DNA of 64,000 bases from NCBI RefSeq assembly GCF_011043545.1, contig NZ_JAAKGP010000001.1, forward strand, positions 62,001-126,000, in the 5' to 3' direction. The translations under genes were made by a program, and so were the position numbers. This document shows, piece by piece, positions 1 to 8,961 of the stretch; the stretch's first letter is position 1, and each line of letters opens with the position of its first letter. The DNA comes from Rhodobacter sp. SGA-6-6. Its GTDB lineage: Bacteria > Pseudomonadota > Alphaproteobacteria > Rhodobacterales > Rhodobacteraceae. The notes beneath the pieces were generated by a model that saw nothing but the letters and a program-made list of their open reading frames with translations, searched no databases and was not told the DNA's origin.

Positions 1-1033
1 GATAGCCCGCCGCCTTGCAATAGCCGTCCAGCAGCCCCGCCATCATCTGGATCAGCGTGGTCTTTCCCGTCCCCGGCTTGCCGTCGCCCATGAAGGTGAA
101 GATGAAGCCGCCGAGTTCGGCGAAGGGATTCAGCCGGCGGTCGAAGTCATAGGCCATCAGCATCTTCGCCAGCCGCAGGCTCTGGTATTTGGCGATGTGG
201 TTGCCCACCACCTCATGCGGCTGCTTGAAGGCCATGGCGATCTGCCCGCCCTTCGCCGCCTTGGCCGGCTTGAAGCCGGCGATGGTCAGCTGGTCCGCCT
301 CCACCTTCCAGCTGCCGGAGGTGAAGGCCGAGGTCCGCGCGCCGTTCTCGGCCCGGATCTGCACCTTCTTCATCAGCGCCTCGGCGAAGCCCGAGATCAC
401 CGCGACCAGCCGCGCATCGTCGGTCGCCAGCGCGCCGATGTCCTGGTCCAGCTCCCACAGCACGCCTTGCAAGGCCAGCGGCGCGTTGTCGGTCAGCACT
501 TCCTCCACCTCGCCCAGTTCCACCGGCTGGCTGCCGACATGGGGGGCGATCAGATAGGCGGTGGCATTGGCGAAAGTGAACAGCACCACCAGCGCCTCGG
601 CCTGCAGCAATTCGCCGAATTCCGCCCGCTTGGCCTCCGGCACCCGGCCTTCCAGATTGGCCCGCTTCAACTCGGCCAGCCCGGATTGCGCCGCGAAGGT
701 CTCCCCCATCGCCAGCGCGATCGCCAGCGCCCGCCGCAGGGCGTTCAGCGCCGCCGCCTGCACCGGCGAGACGAGGCCGTCCGACAGCCCCTCCACCCGC
801 TCGGCGATCCGCACGCCGCCGGGCCGCACGGTGGACCGCGCCGCCATCCCCGGCACGGTGGAGCGGAACCGCGGCCGGGTGCCGATGCCCGGAGACCGCT
901 CGGCCGCCACCGCCGCCTCCAAAGGCTTCGCCAGCCGCGGCGCATGGTCGAAGCCGGAAATCAGCCCGAGCGCGGCGTCATACTGCGCCCGGATCGCCTC
1001 TTCCTTCAGCTCCATCGTGTCGCGCACGCTCAT
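1..1033 (-). CDS. AAA-type ATPase, partial (C-terminus beyond left edge)
   Basis: The visible 344 N-terminal residues start at the ATG at 1033 and run off the left edge. A Walker A motif, GDGKPGTGKTT, lies at about residues 316-326, so only the beginning of the ATPase core is in view; Walker B and sensor motifs are outside. The roughly 300 residues before it match no family I recognise and show no clear membrane segment. It is the last of four co-directional genes (2546-3616, 2226-2549, 1109-2236), separated from the third by 75 nt that hold a strong G/C hairpin. A role as the motor of a membrane-associated coiled-coil system is inference from context. The ATP-binding call is firm; the biological role is unknown. 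Confidence 0.8.
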   Translation of the reverse strand, partial: MSVRDTMELKEEAIRAQYDAALGLISGFDHAPRLAKPLEAAVAAERSPGIGTRPRFRSTVPGMAARSTVRPGGVRIAERVEGLSDGLVSPVQAAALNALRRALAIALAMGETFAAQSGLAELKRANLEGRVPEAKRAEFGELLQAEALVVLFTFANATAYLIAPHVGSQPVELGEVEEVLTDNAPLALQGVLWELDQDIGALATDDARLVAVISGFAEALMKKVQIRAENGARTSAFTSGSWKVEADQLTIAGFKPAKAAKGGQIAMAFKQPHEVVGNHIAKYQSLRLAKMLMAYDFDRRLNPFAELGGFIFTFMGDGKPGTGKTTLIQMMAGLLDGYCKAAGY

Positions 1034-1073
1034 CGGCAAACCCCTTCATCTGTCCACAAATATCCCGGGGGGC

Positions 1074-1093
1074 CCGGGGGGCTGGCCCCCCGG
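1074..1093. other. Intercistronic G/C hairpin
   Basis: An 8 bp perfect stem, CCGGGGGG against CCCCCCGG, with a CTGG loop sits between the stop of the 375-residue gene and the start of the ATPase gene. Adjacent at 1043-1067 on the - strand is a GGGATATTTGTGGACAGATG segment that resembles the GGATATTT element at 26419-26477. The hairpin could lower expression of the downstream gene or stabilise the upstream transcript; nothing in the sequence decides which. Confidence 0.6.
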
Positions 1094-1108
1094 CGCCTGC
1101 CACCGGGC

Positions 1109-2236
1109 TCAAACCCCCGGGATCAGCCGCCCCCCGGCCCCCACCACGAATTTCCGTATCCCGCGCAGGCCGGGCGGGTCCTGCTCCACCAGCACCTGAT
1201 AGGGCCGCTCGGGCAGGATGATCATCCGCTCCTGCAGCGTCGCGCCCGTATCGGCGCCGGTCAGCGGGTCCAGCCGGTAGATCTGCTTCGGGCGCGAGGA
1301 GAACCAGCCGTCCTTCACCACCTCCTCGCGGTCGGACACCAGATCCTCCACCGTCCAGACCAGCGCCCAGTCCTGTCCCTCCGGCGCGCGGGCATCCTCC
1401 AGCACGCGGGAGATCGGGCCGGATTGCAGGGTGAAGCCGGCCGAATACATCGGGCCGAGGGTGATCCGCCGCAGCCGCTTCGGGTGCAGCGCTTCGAAAT
1501 CGGTGTCGAAGCCGGTGGCGATGGTCAGCAGTTTCAAGCCCCCCACCGATTGCGCCAGCACCTTCTGCTGCAGCTGCGGCCAGCGGTAATCGTCGTTCGG
1601 CAGCGGCTTCTTCCCGGAATCCTCGACATCCATCAGATAGACCACCGGCAGGTTCACCCCGGTGTCCCAGACCGCCCAATGGACCAGATACTTCCGCCGC
1701 TCGCCCTCCTGCCCCAACCATTGCGCATCGGCATCGTTGCGCAGCCAGAACAGGCCGCCTTCCTTCAGCGCCTCGAAGTAGAGCCGCTGCGACAGCGCGA
1801 ATTGCAACCCCACCGGCAGCTTCAGCTCGCCGACGATGGTGCGGATCATGCGGTCCTTCAGCTCGGCCTCCGAGGCCATGCCGGCCAGGTGCTTGTCGGC
1901 CTGCTGGGCGTCGACCGCCATCATCATCAACTCCTGCGCCACCGGGAAGCCGCTCTCGTGCCGGTCGATGGTCAGGCGCGAGGCCGCCTCGGCCTTGCCG
2001 GTCATCAGGTATTTGTCGTTCAGCGCCCGGAAGGTGGCGATGATCCCGGCCAGATACTGGCCGAGGATGCGCGCCTCGGTCCGCGTCAGCCGCCCCTCGG
2101 CCTCCAGCTCGGCCGCGACCCGGGCCAGATGGCCGCCGATGGTCTGGAACTTGGCGAAGTAGCGCCGGGCGACCAGCGGATCGTAAAGCTCGGCATGGTC
2201 CGAGGTCAGGGCTTCCTTGACGCTGTTATCCGACAT
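1109..2236 (-). CDS. Conserved-looking protein of unknown function (375 aa)
   Basis: I do not recognise this protein. It is soluble-looking, with no signal peptide or membrane segment, and has a helical N-terminal half (residues 1-140) followed by a mixed half rich in Trp and Tyr (for example WAVWDTGVNLPVVYLMDVED near residue 195). The ATG at 2236 was chosen because it directly follows the small membrane-protein gene, overlapping its end by 11 nt; a longer upstream in-frame extension would run through that gene. Translational overlap on the upstream side and the ATPase gene 75 nt downstream place it in a four-gene operon. It may be the adaptor between ATPase and coiled-coil protein, which is only a guess. 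Confidence 0.75.
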   Translation of the reverse strand: MSDNSVKEALTSDHAELYDPLVARRYFAKFQTIGGHLARVAAELEAEGRLTRTEARILGQYLAGIIATFRALNDKYLMTGKAEAASRLTIDRHESGFPVAQELMMMAVDAQQADKHLAGMASEAELKDRMIRTIVGELKLPVGLQFALSQRLYFEALKEGGLFWLRNDADAQWLGQEGERRKYLVHWAVWDTGVNLPVVYLMDVEDSGKKPLPNDDYRWPQLQQKVLAQSVGGLKLLTIATGFDTDFEALHPKRLRRITLGPMYSAGFTLQSGPISRVLEDARAPEGQDWALVWTVEDLVSDREEVVKDGWFSSRPKQIYRLDPLTGADTGATLQERMIILPERPYQVLVEQDPPGLRGIRKFVVGAGGRLIPGV

Positions 2237-2549
2237 CGCGGTCCCGTCCGTTCCCGTCCACCCACAGCCACCAGCGCAACGCAGGCCGGCGCAGCGCGAA
2301 GCCGCGCAGCCGGCCGGAGGGCATTCCGTGGCGGAACATCCGGCGCTGCGCCGGGCGGACCACGCCGCCCGCCAGCCCCAGCATCGCCCCGCCCGCAATC
2401 AGCCCCATGGTCGCCATTCCCGTCACGCCCGACATCAGCCGGTATTCCCGCGCCTCAAGCAGGACCGAGACGAAGGCCAGCAGCACCCCCGCCAGCCCTG
2501 CCCCGACGCCCCATCTCAGCGCCCGCCGGACCTGAGCCGCGAAATTCAT
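2226..2549 (-). CDS. Small membrane protein, two predicted membrane helices
   Basis: 107 residues. Hydrophobic stretches at about residues 12-31 and 41-64 (glycine/alanine-rich, with a small connecting loop) look like a helical hairpin, followed by a basic, tryptophan-containing tail (residues 66-105). It starts inside the stop of the coiled-coil gene through an ATGA overlap and overlaps the next gene by 11 nt, so the three are almost certainly co-translated. No family is recognised. It is the likely membrane anchor of the operon. Confidence 0.75.
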   Translation of the reverse strand: MNFAAQVRRALRWGVGAGLAGVLLAFVSVLLEAREYRLMSGVTGMATMGLIAGGAMLGLAGGVVRPAQRRMFRHGMPSGRLRGFALRRPALRWWLWVDGNGRDRDVG

Positions 2550-3616
2550 CCGCCATAGGCGTTCTTGTCGTGCTTCTCGACGATGGCCGCGAACCGCCGG
2601 GCAAAGCGCTCATCGGCCTTGGCCTTGTCCTCCAGGATCTTGCGGGCAAAGACCATGTGGCCCTCATGCGCCTCCAGCATGTCGGCCATCTTCGCATTGG
2701 TCGCGGCGCCGATCCCGGCCATGGCGGCCTGCGCCTCCTGGTCGGTCTTCACCCCGATCTCGTTGATCCGGTGCGCCACGTCCTGCTGCTGCGCCGTCTT
2801 CAGCGAAGAGGTCAGCGCATCATACAGCACCACCCGCTGCTTGGTGTCGGTCTGCAGCTTGTTGATCAGCACCAGCTGCGTCGCCGCCTGGTTGGTCAGC
2901 GAATCCACCCAGGTCTTGCCCTTCTCGATATAGCGCTCCAGCGTCTGAGACCGCGCCAGCTTCACCTGCTCGTCCTGCACCAGCGCGTTGTGCTTGGCGT
3001 TCAGGTTGGCAAGCTCGGTCTCCAGCTTTGTCCGCGCCGCCGCGTCGGTCTCGACCGCGATCTTGTTCTCCAGCTCGATCAGCTGGGGGTCCATCGCCGC
3101 GATCTCGACCCGCACCGCCTCCAGCGCCGCCACCGTGCCCTCGCGGTCGGTCAGGGTGGAGGCGAGGTTGGCCTCCACCTTCGACTTCTGGCCGTTCAGC
3201 AGGTCCAGCTGGCCCTGCAGCAGCTTCACGATCACGTCCGACTTGGCGATCAGGTCCTGCAGCTTGTCGTCGATGCTGGCGTCCCGCAGCCGCTCCTGCC
3301 GCAGGCTTTCGGACTTCCCGCGCGAGAAGATGCCGATGAAGCTTTCCCAGCCGGTCTTCGAGCGCATCTCGTCGAAGTCCTTCGAGAACCCCGCCGTCAC
3401 GTCGTCGAGGCCCATGATCAGTTCGGCGATATTGGCGTTCATCACCTCGGTGTGCTTGTGCACATCCTCCAGCGTGGCGTTCTCCACGTCGATGGCGACG
3501 CCCTCGTCCAGCTTGATCCGCGCCTTCTCGATGGTCTCGGTGATGGCGCTGATCTTCGCCTGCGCCGCGGCCACCTGGGCCTGGCTTTCCTTGATCTGGG
3601 TCTCGAAATCCGCCAT
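2546..3616 (-). CDS. Coiled-coil protein, possibly TelA-like
   Basis: 356 residues, almost entirely helical and charged, with heptad-like stretches at about 1-45, 110-230 and 265-350. The start at 3616 is preceded by a good ribosome-binding site (GGAGGG, about 5 nt upstream); a longer TTG start at 3643 lacks one. The layout, a long helical protein with a conserved-looking RSQTLERYIEKGKTWVDSL segment and a C-terminal QEAQAAMAGI helix, reminds me of TelA/KlaA toxic-anion-resistance proteins, but the similarity is by eye and weak. First gene of the operon; the 213 nt upstream to panC would hold its promoter. PspA-like coiled coils are the main alternative. Confidence 0.7.
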   Translation of the reverse strand: MADFETQIKESQAQVAAAQAKISAITETIEKARIKLDEGVAIDVENATLEDVHKHTEVMNANIAELIMGLDDVTAGFSKDFDEMRSKTGWESFIGIFSRGKSESLRQERLRDASIDDKLQDLIAKSDVIVKLLQGQLDLLNGQKSKVEANLASTLTDREGTVAALEAVRVEIAAMDPQLIELENKIAVETDAAARTKLETELANLNAKHNALVQDEQVKLARSQTLERYIEKGKTWVDSLTNQAATQLVLINKLQTDTKQRVVLYDALTSSLKTAQQQDVAHRINEIGVKTDQEAQAAMAGIGAATNAKMADMLEAHEGHMVFARKILEDKAKADERFARRFAAIVEKHDKNAYGG

Positions 3617-3802
3617 CGCGCCCTCCAGCTTGCGTAATCCCAATTCACATAAGAATGTAATGCGTCATTACATCCCCGGCATGGGGGAATTTTGCGTGCC
3701 CCGCCGCATCCCGGCAAGGCGGGCATTCCGCATCCGCCGACACGCCATTCTTGCCGCAGAGACCGCCCGCCGCCAAGAGCGGATCGGCATGGGCCGGGCA
3801 CC

Positions 3803-3823
3803 CGATTTTTCGCCGAAAAATCG
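3803..3823. repeat. 21 bp palindrome of the TTTTTCGCCGAAAAA type
   Basis: A perfect palindrome around one central base, 7 nt beyond the panC stop codon. The same core recurs at 41166-41186, 41193-41213, 49203-49223, 49231-49251 and 63562-63582. In the panC transcript it would form a 10 bp stem and could protect or terminate the 3' end; there is no T-run after it. Confidence 0.75.
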
Positions 3824-3829
3824 TGCCGC

Positions 3830-4669
3830 TCAGACCGGGATGTTGTCGATCAGCCGCACCCCGTCCAGCCAGGCCGCCGCCAGCATCCGGCGCGGCCGCG
3901 CGGGATCGTCCGAGGGCATCAGCGTGGCGGCATCGCGCAGTTCGATATATTCCACCCGGTCGAAGCCGGCGTGGCGCATCGCCTCGGCCGCCTCGCGGAT
4001 CGCCATGCGGTCGGACTGGCCGGCGCGGATGTCGTCGGCCGCCGCGGTGATCGCGGCGTAAAGCACCGGGGCCTTGCGCCGCCCCGCCGCCGTCAGCCGG
4101 ACATTGCGCGAGGACATGGCGAGGCCGTCGCCTTCGCGGATGGTCTCGCAGCCGACGATCTCGATGGGCAGGTTCAGGTCGCGGGTCAGCCGCAGCACCA
4201 CCTGCAACTGCTGCCAGTCCTTCTGGCCGAAGTAGCCGCGGTCGGCCAGCGTCATGCCGAAGAGCTTGGTCACCACCGTCGCCACGCCGTCGAAATGGCC
4301 CGGGCGCATCCGGCCCTCCAGCGGCTCGGCCACGCCGCCCACGGAAACCGTGGTGATGAAGCCCTCGGGATAGACCTCCTCCGGTTCCGGCGCGAAGATC
4401 GCATCCACCGGAACCGTGCCCAGCAGGGCGGCGTCGGCCTCCTCGCTGCGGGGGTATTTCTTCAGGTCCTCGGGGTTGTTGAACTGCTTGGGGTTGACGA
4501 AGATCGTGGTGATCACCCGGCCGCATTCCGCCCTTGCCCGGCGCGCCAGGCTGAGATGCCCGTCGTGCAGCGCGCCCATGGTCGGCACCACGCCGATGCT
4601 GTCGCCCGCCTGCTTCCAGCCGCGCGCAAGGGCGCGGACCTCCGCCACCGTCCGCAGGATGGGGATCAT
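3830..4669 (-). CDS. panC: Pantothenate synthetase
   Basis: Catalyses ATP-dependent condensation of pantoate with beta-alanine to pantothenate in the cytoplasm, the last step before coenzyme A assembly. 279 residues, the usual length. The nucleotidyl-transferase motif [10 protein letters not shown] is at residues 29-38 with the HxGH signature; FVNPKQF follows at about 57-63, and the KDWQQLQ and SSRN motifs are present. Its ATG overlaps the panB stop by ATGA, so the two are translationally coupled. A palindrome 7 nt after the stop probably marks the transcript end. Confidence 0.97.
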   Translation of the reverse strand: MIPILRTVAEVRALARGWKQAGDSIGVVPTMGALHDGHLSLARRARAECGRVITTIFVNPKQFNNPEDLKKYPRSEEADAALLGTVPVDAIFAPEPEEVYPEGFITTVSVGGVAEPLEGRMRPGHFDGVATVVTKLFGMTLADRGYFGQKDWQQLQVVLRLTRDLNLPIEIVGCETIREGDGLAMSSRNVRLTAAGRRKAPVLYAAITAAADDIRAGQSDRMAIREAAEAMRHAGFDRVEYIELRDAATLMPSDDPARPRRMLAAAWLDGVRLIDNIPV

Positions 4670-5496
4670 TTCTTCACCGGCAACTCGTCAGGGAAGGCAT
4701 GTTCCGCCGCCGGGAAGGCGCGGGAGCGGACATCGGCGGCATAGGCGGCGATGGCCTCGTCGGCGGCCTTGCCCAGTTCGGCGTAGCGCTTGACGAACTT
4801 CGGCCGGAAATCGGTGAAAAGGCCGAGCATGTCGTCGACCACCAGCACCTGCCCGTCGCAGCGCACCCCGGCGCCGATGCCGATGGTGGGGATGGTCAGG
4901 CTTTGCGTGATCCGCGCTGCCAGCCCCTCGGGCACCTTCTCCAGCACCACCGAGAAGGCCCCGGCCTCCTCCACCGCGCGGGCGTCGGCCATCACCTTCT
5001 CTGCCTCTTCCGCCCGGCCCACCACCTTGTAGCCGCCAAGGGTGTTCACCGCCTGCGGGGTCAGGCCGACATGGGCCATCACCGGCACGCCGCGGGCGGT
5101 CAGGAAGGCGATGGTCTCGGCCATGTGCAGCCCGCCCTCCAGCTTCACCGCCGGGGCGCCGGTCTCGGCCATCAGGCGGCTGGCGTTGCGGAAGGCCTGG
5201 CTCGGGCTTTCCTCGTAGCTGCCGAAGGGCATGTCGATCACCGGCATCGCCTTCTGCGCGCCCCGCACCACCGCCCGGCCGTGCAGGATCATCATCTCCA
5301 TCGTCACGCCCAGGGTCGAGGGCAGGCCATGGATCACCATCCCCACCGAATCGCCGACCAGAACGATGTCGCAATGGGCGTCGACCAGCCGGGCGACCGG
5401 GGTGGAATAGGCCGTCAGCACCACCAGCGGCGCAGCCCCCTTGCGGGCGCGGATGTCGGGGGGCAGCACGGGCCGGAGGGGGGAGGTGGCGCTCAT
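4666..5496 (-). CDS. panB: 3-methyl-2-oxobutanoate hydroxymethyltransferase
   Basis: Makes ketopantoate from 3-methyl-2-oxobutanoate and methylene-tetrahydrofolate, the first committed step of pantothenate synthesis. 276 residues. Diagnostic stretches are [26 protein letters not shown] with the metal-binding Asp, KLEGG and PTIGIGAG. The ATG at 5496 was chosen because it begins the conserved protein and is preceded by GGAAGG; the frame stays open further upstream without homology. Upstream 5497-5658 is a divergent promoter region shared with the cupin gene. Confidence 0.96.
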   Translation of the reverse strand: MSATSPLRPVLPPDIRARKGAAPLVVLTAYSTPVARLVDAHCDIVLVGDSVGMVIHGLPSTLGVTMEMMILHGRAVVRGAQKAMPVIDMPFGSYEESPSQAFRNASRLMAETGAPAVKLEGGLHMAETIAFLTARGVPVMAHVGLTPQAVNTLGGYKVVGRAEEAEKVMADARAVEEAGAFSVVLEKVPEGLAARITQSLTIPTIGIGAGVRCDGQVLVVDDMLGLFTDFRPKFVKRYAELGKAADEAIAAYAADVRSRAFPAAEHAFPDELPVKK

Positions 5497-5658
5497 GGCT
5501 GGCCTTCCTTTGGGCGAACTGCCCGCATTTAGGGCACAGCGCCGCCGCCCTTGCAAGAAGATTACGCCGCAGCGCAGCGTCACACCCTTGCAGCCGCAGG
5601 CTTGACGCCGCCCGCCCGGCGCGGGCCAATGGCGCGAAACCGGAAAAGGAAGCTCCCG

Positions 5659-6000
5659 ATGTCCCTGCTCCAGCGCGTCGCCCGCGACGGCATCACGCCC
5701 GAAGTCACTCGCCCCGAAGCCGCGAAGGTGCTGGCCGGCGATCCCGTCCACAGCACCTGGAGCCTGGAAGAAGCGGACGGCCTCTACTGCGGCCTCTGGC
5801 AATCCACCCCCGGCACCTGGCGGGTGTCCTATGCCGAGTGGGAATATGTCTACATCCATGAAGGCCATTCGGTGCTGACCGATGCCGGGGGCAAGGCCAC
5901 CCATCTGCGGGCCGGTGACAGCTGGATCATCCGCCCGGGCTTCGAGGGCACCTGGGAGGTGATCGAGACGACGCTGAAGGACTATGTGATCCGGACCTGA
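5659..6000 (+). CDS. Single-domain cupin protein (EutQ/ureidoglycine aminohydrolase-like fold)
   Basis: 113 residues. A cupin core is visible: [20 protein letters not shown], then [20 protein letters not shown], matching the Cupin_3 (DUF861) pattern in which a small beta-barrel binds a metal or small molecule. The ATG at 5659 follows GGAAAAGGAAG; a longer frame from 5551 has no such site. Substrate cannot be told. It stands alone, divergent from panB, and is followed by repeat copy 1. Confidence 0.8.
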   Translation: MSLLQRVARDGITPEVTRPEAAKVLAGDPVHSTWSLEEADGLYCGLWQSTPGTWRVSYAEWEYVYIHEGHSVLTDAGGKATHLRAGDSWIIRPGFEGTWEVIETTLKDYVIRT

Positions 6001-6039
6001 GGAGCGGCAGAGGCAAGGTGCTCCTCACCCCCTCAGTTC

Positions 6040-6248
6040 GGGCGGAAAAAGGCGAGGCATTGCCTCGCCCCGCCCGTGCGAGTGAGATCACCCGGAGACG
6101 GTGGCAGCCCTGAACCCCGAGAGGCCAGCGCCCGACCCGGCGGGCGAGAAGCGCCCGCCGAGGGCGGGGCGGGCGCTGGCCGGGCCTTTGAGGCCCGGCC
6201 GGGATAAGGAGAAGCGATGCACTGTGGCGAAGGCACGCGCCTTCGCCA
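6040..6248 (+). repeat. Four-stem intergenic repeat, copy 1
   Basis: Member of the family described in the findings. In order: stem I around GGCGAGGCATTGCCTCGCC, a linker ending CACCCGGAGACGGTGG, stem II GGCCAGCGCCCG against CGGGCGCTGGCC with an inner hairpin, stem III CCGGGCC against GGCCCGG, and stem IV GGCGAAGGC against GCCTTCGCC. It lies between two convergent genes (cupin and L,D-transpeptidase). A second inverted-repeat module and a terminator follow before the right-hand gene. Confidence 0.9.
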
Positions 6249-6263
6249 ACGCACAGGCGGAAT

Positions 6264-6341
6264 GGCGGGGTGAACCCCGCCCTACGGCAGTTCGCGGCCG
6301 GTCCGATGGACGGAGGCCGGTAGGGCGGGGTTCACCCCGCC
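6264..6341. repeat. 78 bp inverted-repeat module
   Basis: Left arm GGCGGGGTGAACCCCGCCCT and right arm AGGGCGGGGTTCACCCCGCC are reverse complements; each arm is itself a short hairpin. A near copy occurs at 60232-60311, in both places directly after a four-stem repeat and before a terminator. It looks like a non-autonomous MITE-like or BIME-like unit. Confidence 0.85.
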
Positions 6342-6365
6342 GTCTGACCCGCACCCCTCTCACGC

Positions 6366-6390
6366 AAAAGGCCGCCCCTGCGGGCGGCCC
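6366..6390 (-). terminator. Rho-independent terminator of the L,D-transpeptidase gene
   Basis: On the - strand an 8 bp stem GGCCGCCC/GGGCGGCC with a 4 nt loop is followed by TTTTG. It lies 28 nt after the stop codon at 6418. Confidence 0.8.
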
Positions 6391-6417
6391 CTCTCGTGTT
6401 GTGTTGCCGCAAAGCGC

Positions 6418-7323
6418 TCACCCATGCGCGCCGCTGGTGCCCGCCATGGCTTCCACCGCCTCGATGTCCTCGACATGCAGCGGCGGGCAGTCGTCTTCCG
6501 GGATGCCGCGGCGCTTGCACTGGCGCAGGCGCTTCGCCTCGGCCTTCTCGGCGGCGACGCGATCCTCTTCGGCCTTCCGCGCCAGCTTCTCCTCGTCCTC
6601 GGCCCGCTTGGCGCGGTTCTCCGGCGTGTCGGGCATCACCCGGCCGAAGGCGTCGTCCATGTAGGGCCCCTCGACCGCCAGGCTTTCCGCCTCGGTCCGC
6701 ACCTTGACCCGGGTGCCGATGGGGGCCTTCTCGAACAGGTCGAGCGCATCCTGGTTGAACAGCCGGATGCAGCCGGCGCTGGTGGCGCGGCCCACGCTGG
6801 CATTGTCGATGGTGCCGTGGATGCGGAACATCGTGTCCCGCCCGCCGCGGTAGAGATAGAGCGCCCGCGCCCCCAGCGGATTCTCCAGGCCGCCCGGCAG
6901 GCCGCCGGCATATTCGGCGTAAAGGTCGGGGCGGGTGCGGATCATGTTGGCGGTCGGCGTCCAGCTGGGCCATTCCGCCTTGCGCCCGACATAGCCGGTG
7001 CCGCGGAAGCTGATCCCCTCGCGCCCGACGGCGATGCCGTAGCGGGTGGCGGTGCCGTCGCCATGCACCCAGTAGAGCTTGCGCGCATAGACATCGACCA
7101 CGATCGAGTCCGCCGGGTCGTCGGCAGTATAGGGCACCACTTCCTTGACGTTGCCCTCGATCAGGTATTTCGGGTCCACCGCCGGGATCAGGATGTCGCC
7201 GTCCTGCACCGCCTCGTAGCCCGGCACCCCGGCGGGGGGCGCTTCCGGCTCGGATCGTGGGCCGCAGGCGGCAAGCGCCGGGATCAGAAGGAAAACTGCA
7301 AGACGCAGGGCAAGGCTGTTCAC
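6418..7323 (-). CDS. L,D-transpeptidase (YkuD) lipoprotein
   Basis: 301 residues from a GTG at 7323. The first 20 residues form a lipoprotein signal ending ALAAC, with Cys20 as the lipid attachment site, so it is probably anchored in the envelope. The YkuD catalytic motif is complete: His169 (RIHGTID) and Ser182-Gly184-Cys185-Arg187 (TSAGCIR), the cysteine that forms or hydrolyses 3-3 peptide cross-links or attaches proteins to peptidoglycan. A charged helical tail (about residues 215-301) extends beyond the domain. The true start is slightly uncertain because no strong ribosome-binding site precedes the GTG. Confidence 0.9.
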   Translation of the reverse strand: MNSLALRLAVFLLIPALAACGPRSEPEAPPAGVPGYEAVQDGDILIPAVDPKYLIEGNVKEVVPYTADDPADSIVVDVYARKLYWVHGDGTATRYGIAVGREGISFRGTGYVGRKAEWPSWTPTANMIRTRPDLYAEYAGGLPGGLENPLGARALYLYRGGRDTMFRIHGTIDNASVGRATSAGCIRLFNQDALDLFEKAPIGTRVKVRTEAESLAVEGPYMDDAFGRVMPDTPENRAKRAEDEEKLARKAEEDRVAAEKAEAKRLRQCKRRGIPEDDCPPLHVEDIEAVEAMAGTSGAHG

Positions 7324-7546
7324 GGTGAGACTCGATGCTTGCGGCGGATTGACACGGCACCATGTCCCTGCCCGCCCCCCCGGCGTCAAGACCGCAATGC
7401 GACATTTCCGAACAAAGCGCGGGGCTGGTGCCACAGGGGACGGCGGTTTCCCGCCATTTTCCGGCAGGCGGACCCGGGGCGGCCCCTTGCAGCCGGAAAA
7501 AGCCTGCCCATGTAAAGGGCTGCAACATGAGAGGGGATCGACCAAG

Positions 7547-7864
7547 ATGCAATGTCCGGTGGATGGCGAGACGCTGGTGATGGCCGACCGTGGCGGGGTG
7601 GAGATCGACTATTGCCCCAAATGCCGCGGAGTCTGGCTGGACCGCGGGGAACTGGACAAGATCATCGACCGCGCCGGCGCGGCATCTCCTGCCCCGCAGG
7701 CGGTGGCGCCCCAGCCGGCCGCGCCGGTCTACCAGCCCGAGCCCCGCAGCGCCGCCCCGCAGGAGCGCCGGCGGTCGCGCGATCACGACGATGATGACGA
7801 CGACTACCGCTACGGCAAGCGCAAGCGGCGCGAGAGCTTCCTCTCCGACCTCTTCGACTTCTGA
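7547..7864 (+). CDS. TFIIB-type zinc-ribbon protein
   Basis: 105 residues. An N-terminal zinc ribbon with CPVDG (Cys3) and CPKCRGVWLDRGEL is typical of the zf-TFIIB (PF13453) family of small bacterial proteins. The middle is Pro/Ala-rich and disordered, followed by an acidic run (about residues 83-88) and a basic KRKRRES stretch before a hydrophobic FLSDLFDF end. GAGGGG lies upstream of the ATG. Function unknown; the gene is followed closely by the P1 peptidase gene, so the two may be co-transcribed. Confidence 0.85.
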   Translation: MQCPVDGETLVMADRGGVEIDYCPKCRGVWLDRGELDKIIDRAGAASPAPQAVAPQPAAPVYQPEPRSAAPQERRRSRDHDDDDDDYRYGKRKRRESFLSDLFDF

Positions 7865-7906
7865 GCCTTTCCGGCTAGTCTGGCCGCAAAGGGGCGGAGG
7901 AAGACG

Positions 7907-8893
7907 ATGCGGCCGGGCAGACGGAACCTGATCACCGATGTGCCGGGCCTGCTGGTCGGCAATGCCGAGGACGCGGGCCTGCGCTCCGGCGTGACCGTGC
8001 TGACCGCGGAGCGGCCCTTCGTGGCGGCGGTGCAGGTGATGGGCGGGTCGCCAGGCACCCGCGAGACCGACCTGCTGGCCCCCGACCGCATGGTCGAGCG
8101 GGTGGATGCGCTTTTCCTCTCCGGTGGATCGGCCTTCGGGCTGGATGCCGGCACCGGGGTGATGGCGGCGCTGCGCGAGGCCGGACGGGGCTTTCCGGTC
8201 GGGCCGGTGCGGGTGCCGATCGTGCCGGGAGCGATCCTGTTCGACCTGCTGAACGGCGGCGACAAGGACTGGCGCGACAGCCCCTATCCCGCGCTCGGCC
8301 GTGCCGCCTTCCTTGCGGCGGCGGATGTGTTCGCCTTGGGCACCGCCGGCGCGGGCTTCGGGACGATGACCGGAAATCTGAAAGGCGGCCTCGGCTCGGC
8401 CTCCTGCACCCTGCCCTCGGGCGTCACGGTGGGGGCGCTGGTCGCGGTGAACGCGCTCGGTTCCGCCACGGTGGGCGAAGGCCCGCAGTTCTGGGCCGCG
8501 CCCTTCGAGGAAGGGGCGGAGTTCGGCGGCCTCGGCCCCGCGCCGGCGATACCGCAGGACGCCCCGCTGCCGCGCAAACGGCTCGGTGAGGCCACCACCA
8601 TCGCCATCGTCGCCACCGACGCCGCCCTGACCAAGGCGCAGGCGCAGCGGATGGCGGTGGCGGCGCATGACGGCATGGCGCGGGCGCTGGTGCCCTCGCA
8701 CACGCCGCTGGACGGCGATCTGGTCTTCGCCGCCGCCACCGGAGCGCGGCCGCTGGCCGACCCGACGACCGAGGGCTTCCAGATCGGCCATGCCGCCGCC
8801 ACCTGCCTGGCCCGCGCCATCGCCCGGGCGGTCTTCCTGGCCCGGCCGATGCCCGGCGACCTGCAACCCTGCTGGGCCAGCCGCTTCGGCTGA
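7907..8893 (+). CDS. P1-family peptidase (DmpA/NylC-like, self-cleaving hydrolase)
   Basis: 328 residues, the family's normal size. Members are N-terminal nucleophile hydrolases that autocleave and act as aminopeptidases, D-amidases or nylon-oligomer hydrolases. Seen here: ITDVPGLLVGN at the start, LFLSGGSAFGLDA, GNLKGGLGSAS, VGALVAVNALG, and the SHTPLDGD segment. In the last, Thr266 is at the position expected for the NylC nucleophile Thr267; this residue equivalence is from memory. Starts 42 nt after the zinc-ribbon gene and is followed by the Mpo1-like gene. The natural substrate is not predictable. Confidence 0.9.
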   Translation: MRPGRRNLITDVPGLLVGNAEDAGLRSGVTVLTAERPFVAAVQVMGGSPGTRETDLLAPDRMVERVDALFLSGGSAFGLDAGTGVMAALREAGRGFPVGPVRVPIVPGAILFDLLNGGDKDWRDSPYPALGRAAFLAAADVFALGTAGAGFGTMTGNLKGGLGSASCTLPSGVTVGALVAVNALGSATVGEGPQFWAAPFEEGAEFGGLGPAPAIPQDAPLPRKRLGEATTIAIVATDAALTKAQAQRMAVAAHDGMARALVPSHTPLDGDLVFAAATGARPLADPTTEGFQIGHAAATCLARAIARAVFLARPMPGDLQPCWASRFG

Positions 8894-8961
8894 CGTTGCG
8901 TCCCCCTTGCGGGAACGCCGTCCCGGGCGCAGGCTTCCCCCTGTCAGCGAGGGAGGAGACG

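Noticed and set aside
197-3637. Very long open frame on the + strand opposite the first operon
   Set aside because: High GC leaves antisense frames open. The - strand genes have start signals, couplings and normal protein composition; the + frame gives a His/Arg/Gln-rich product without domains.
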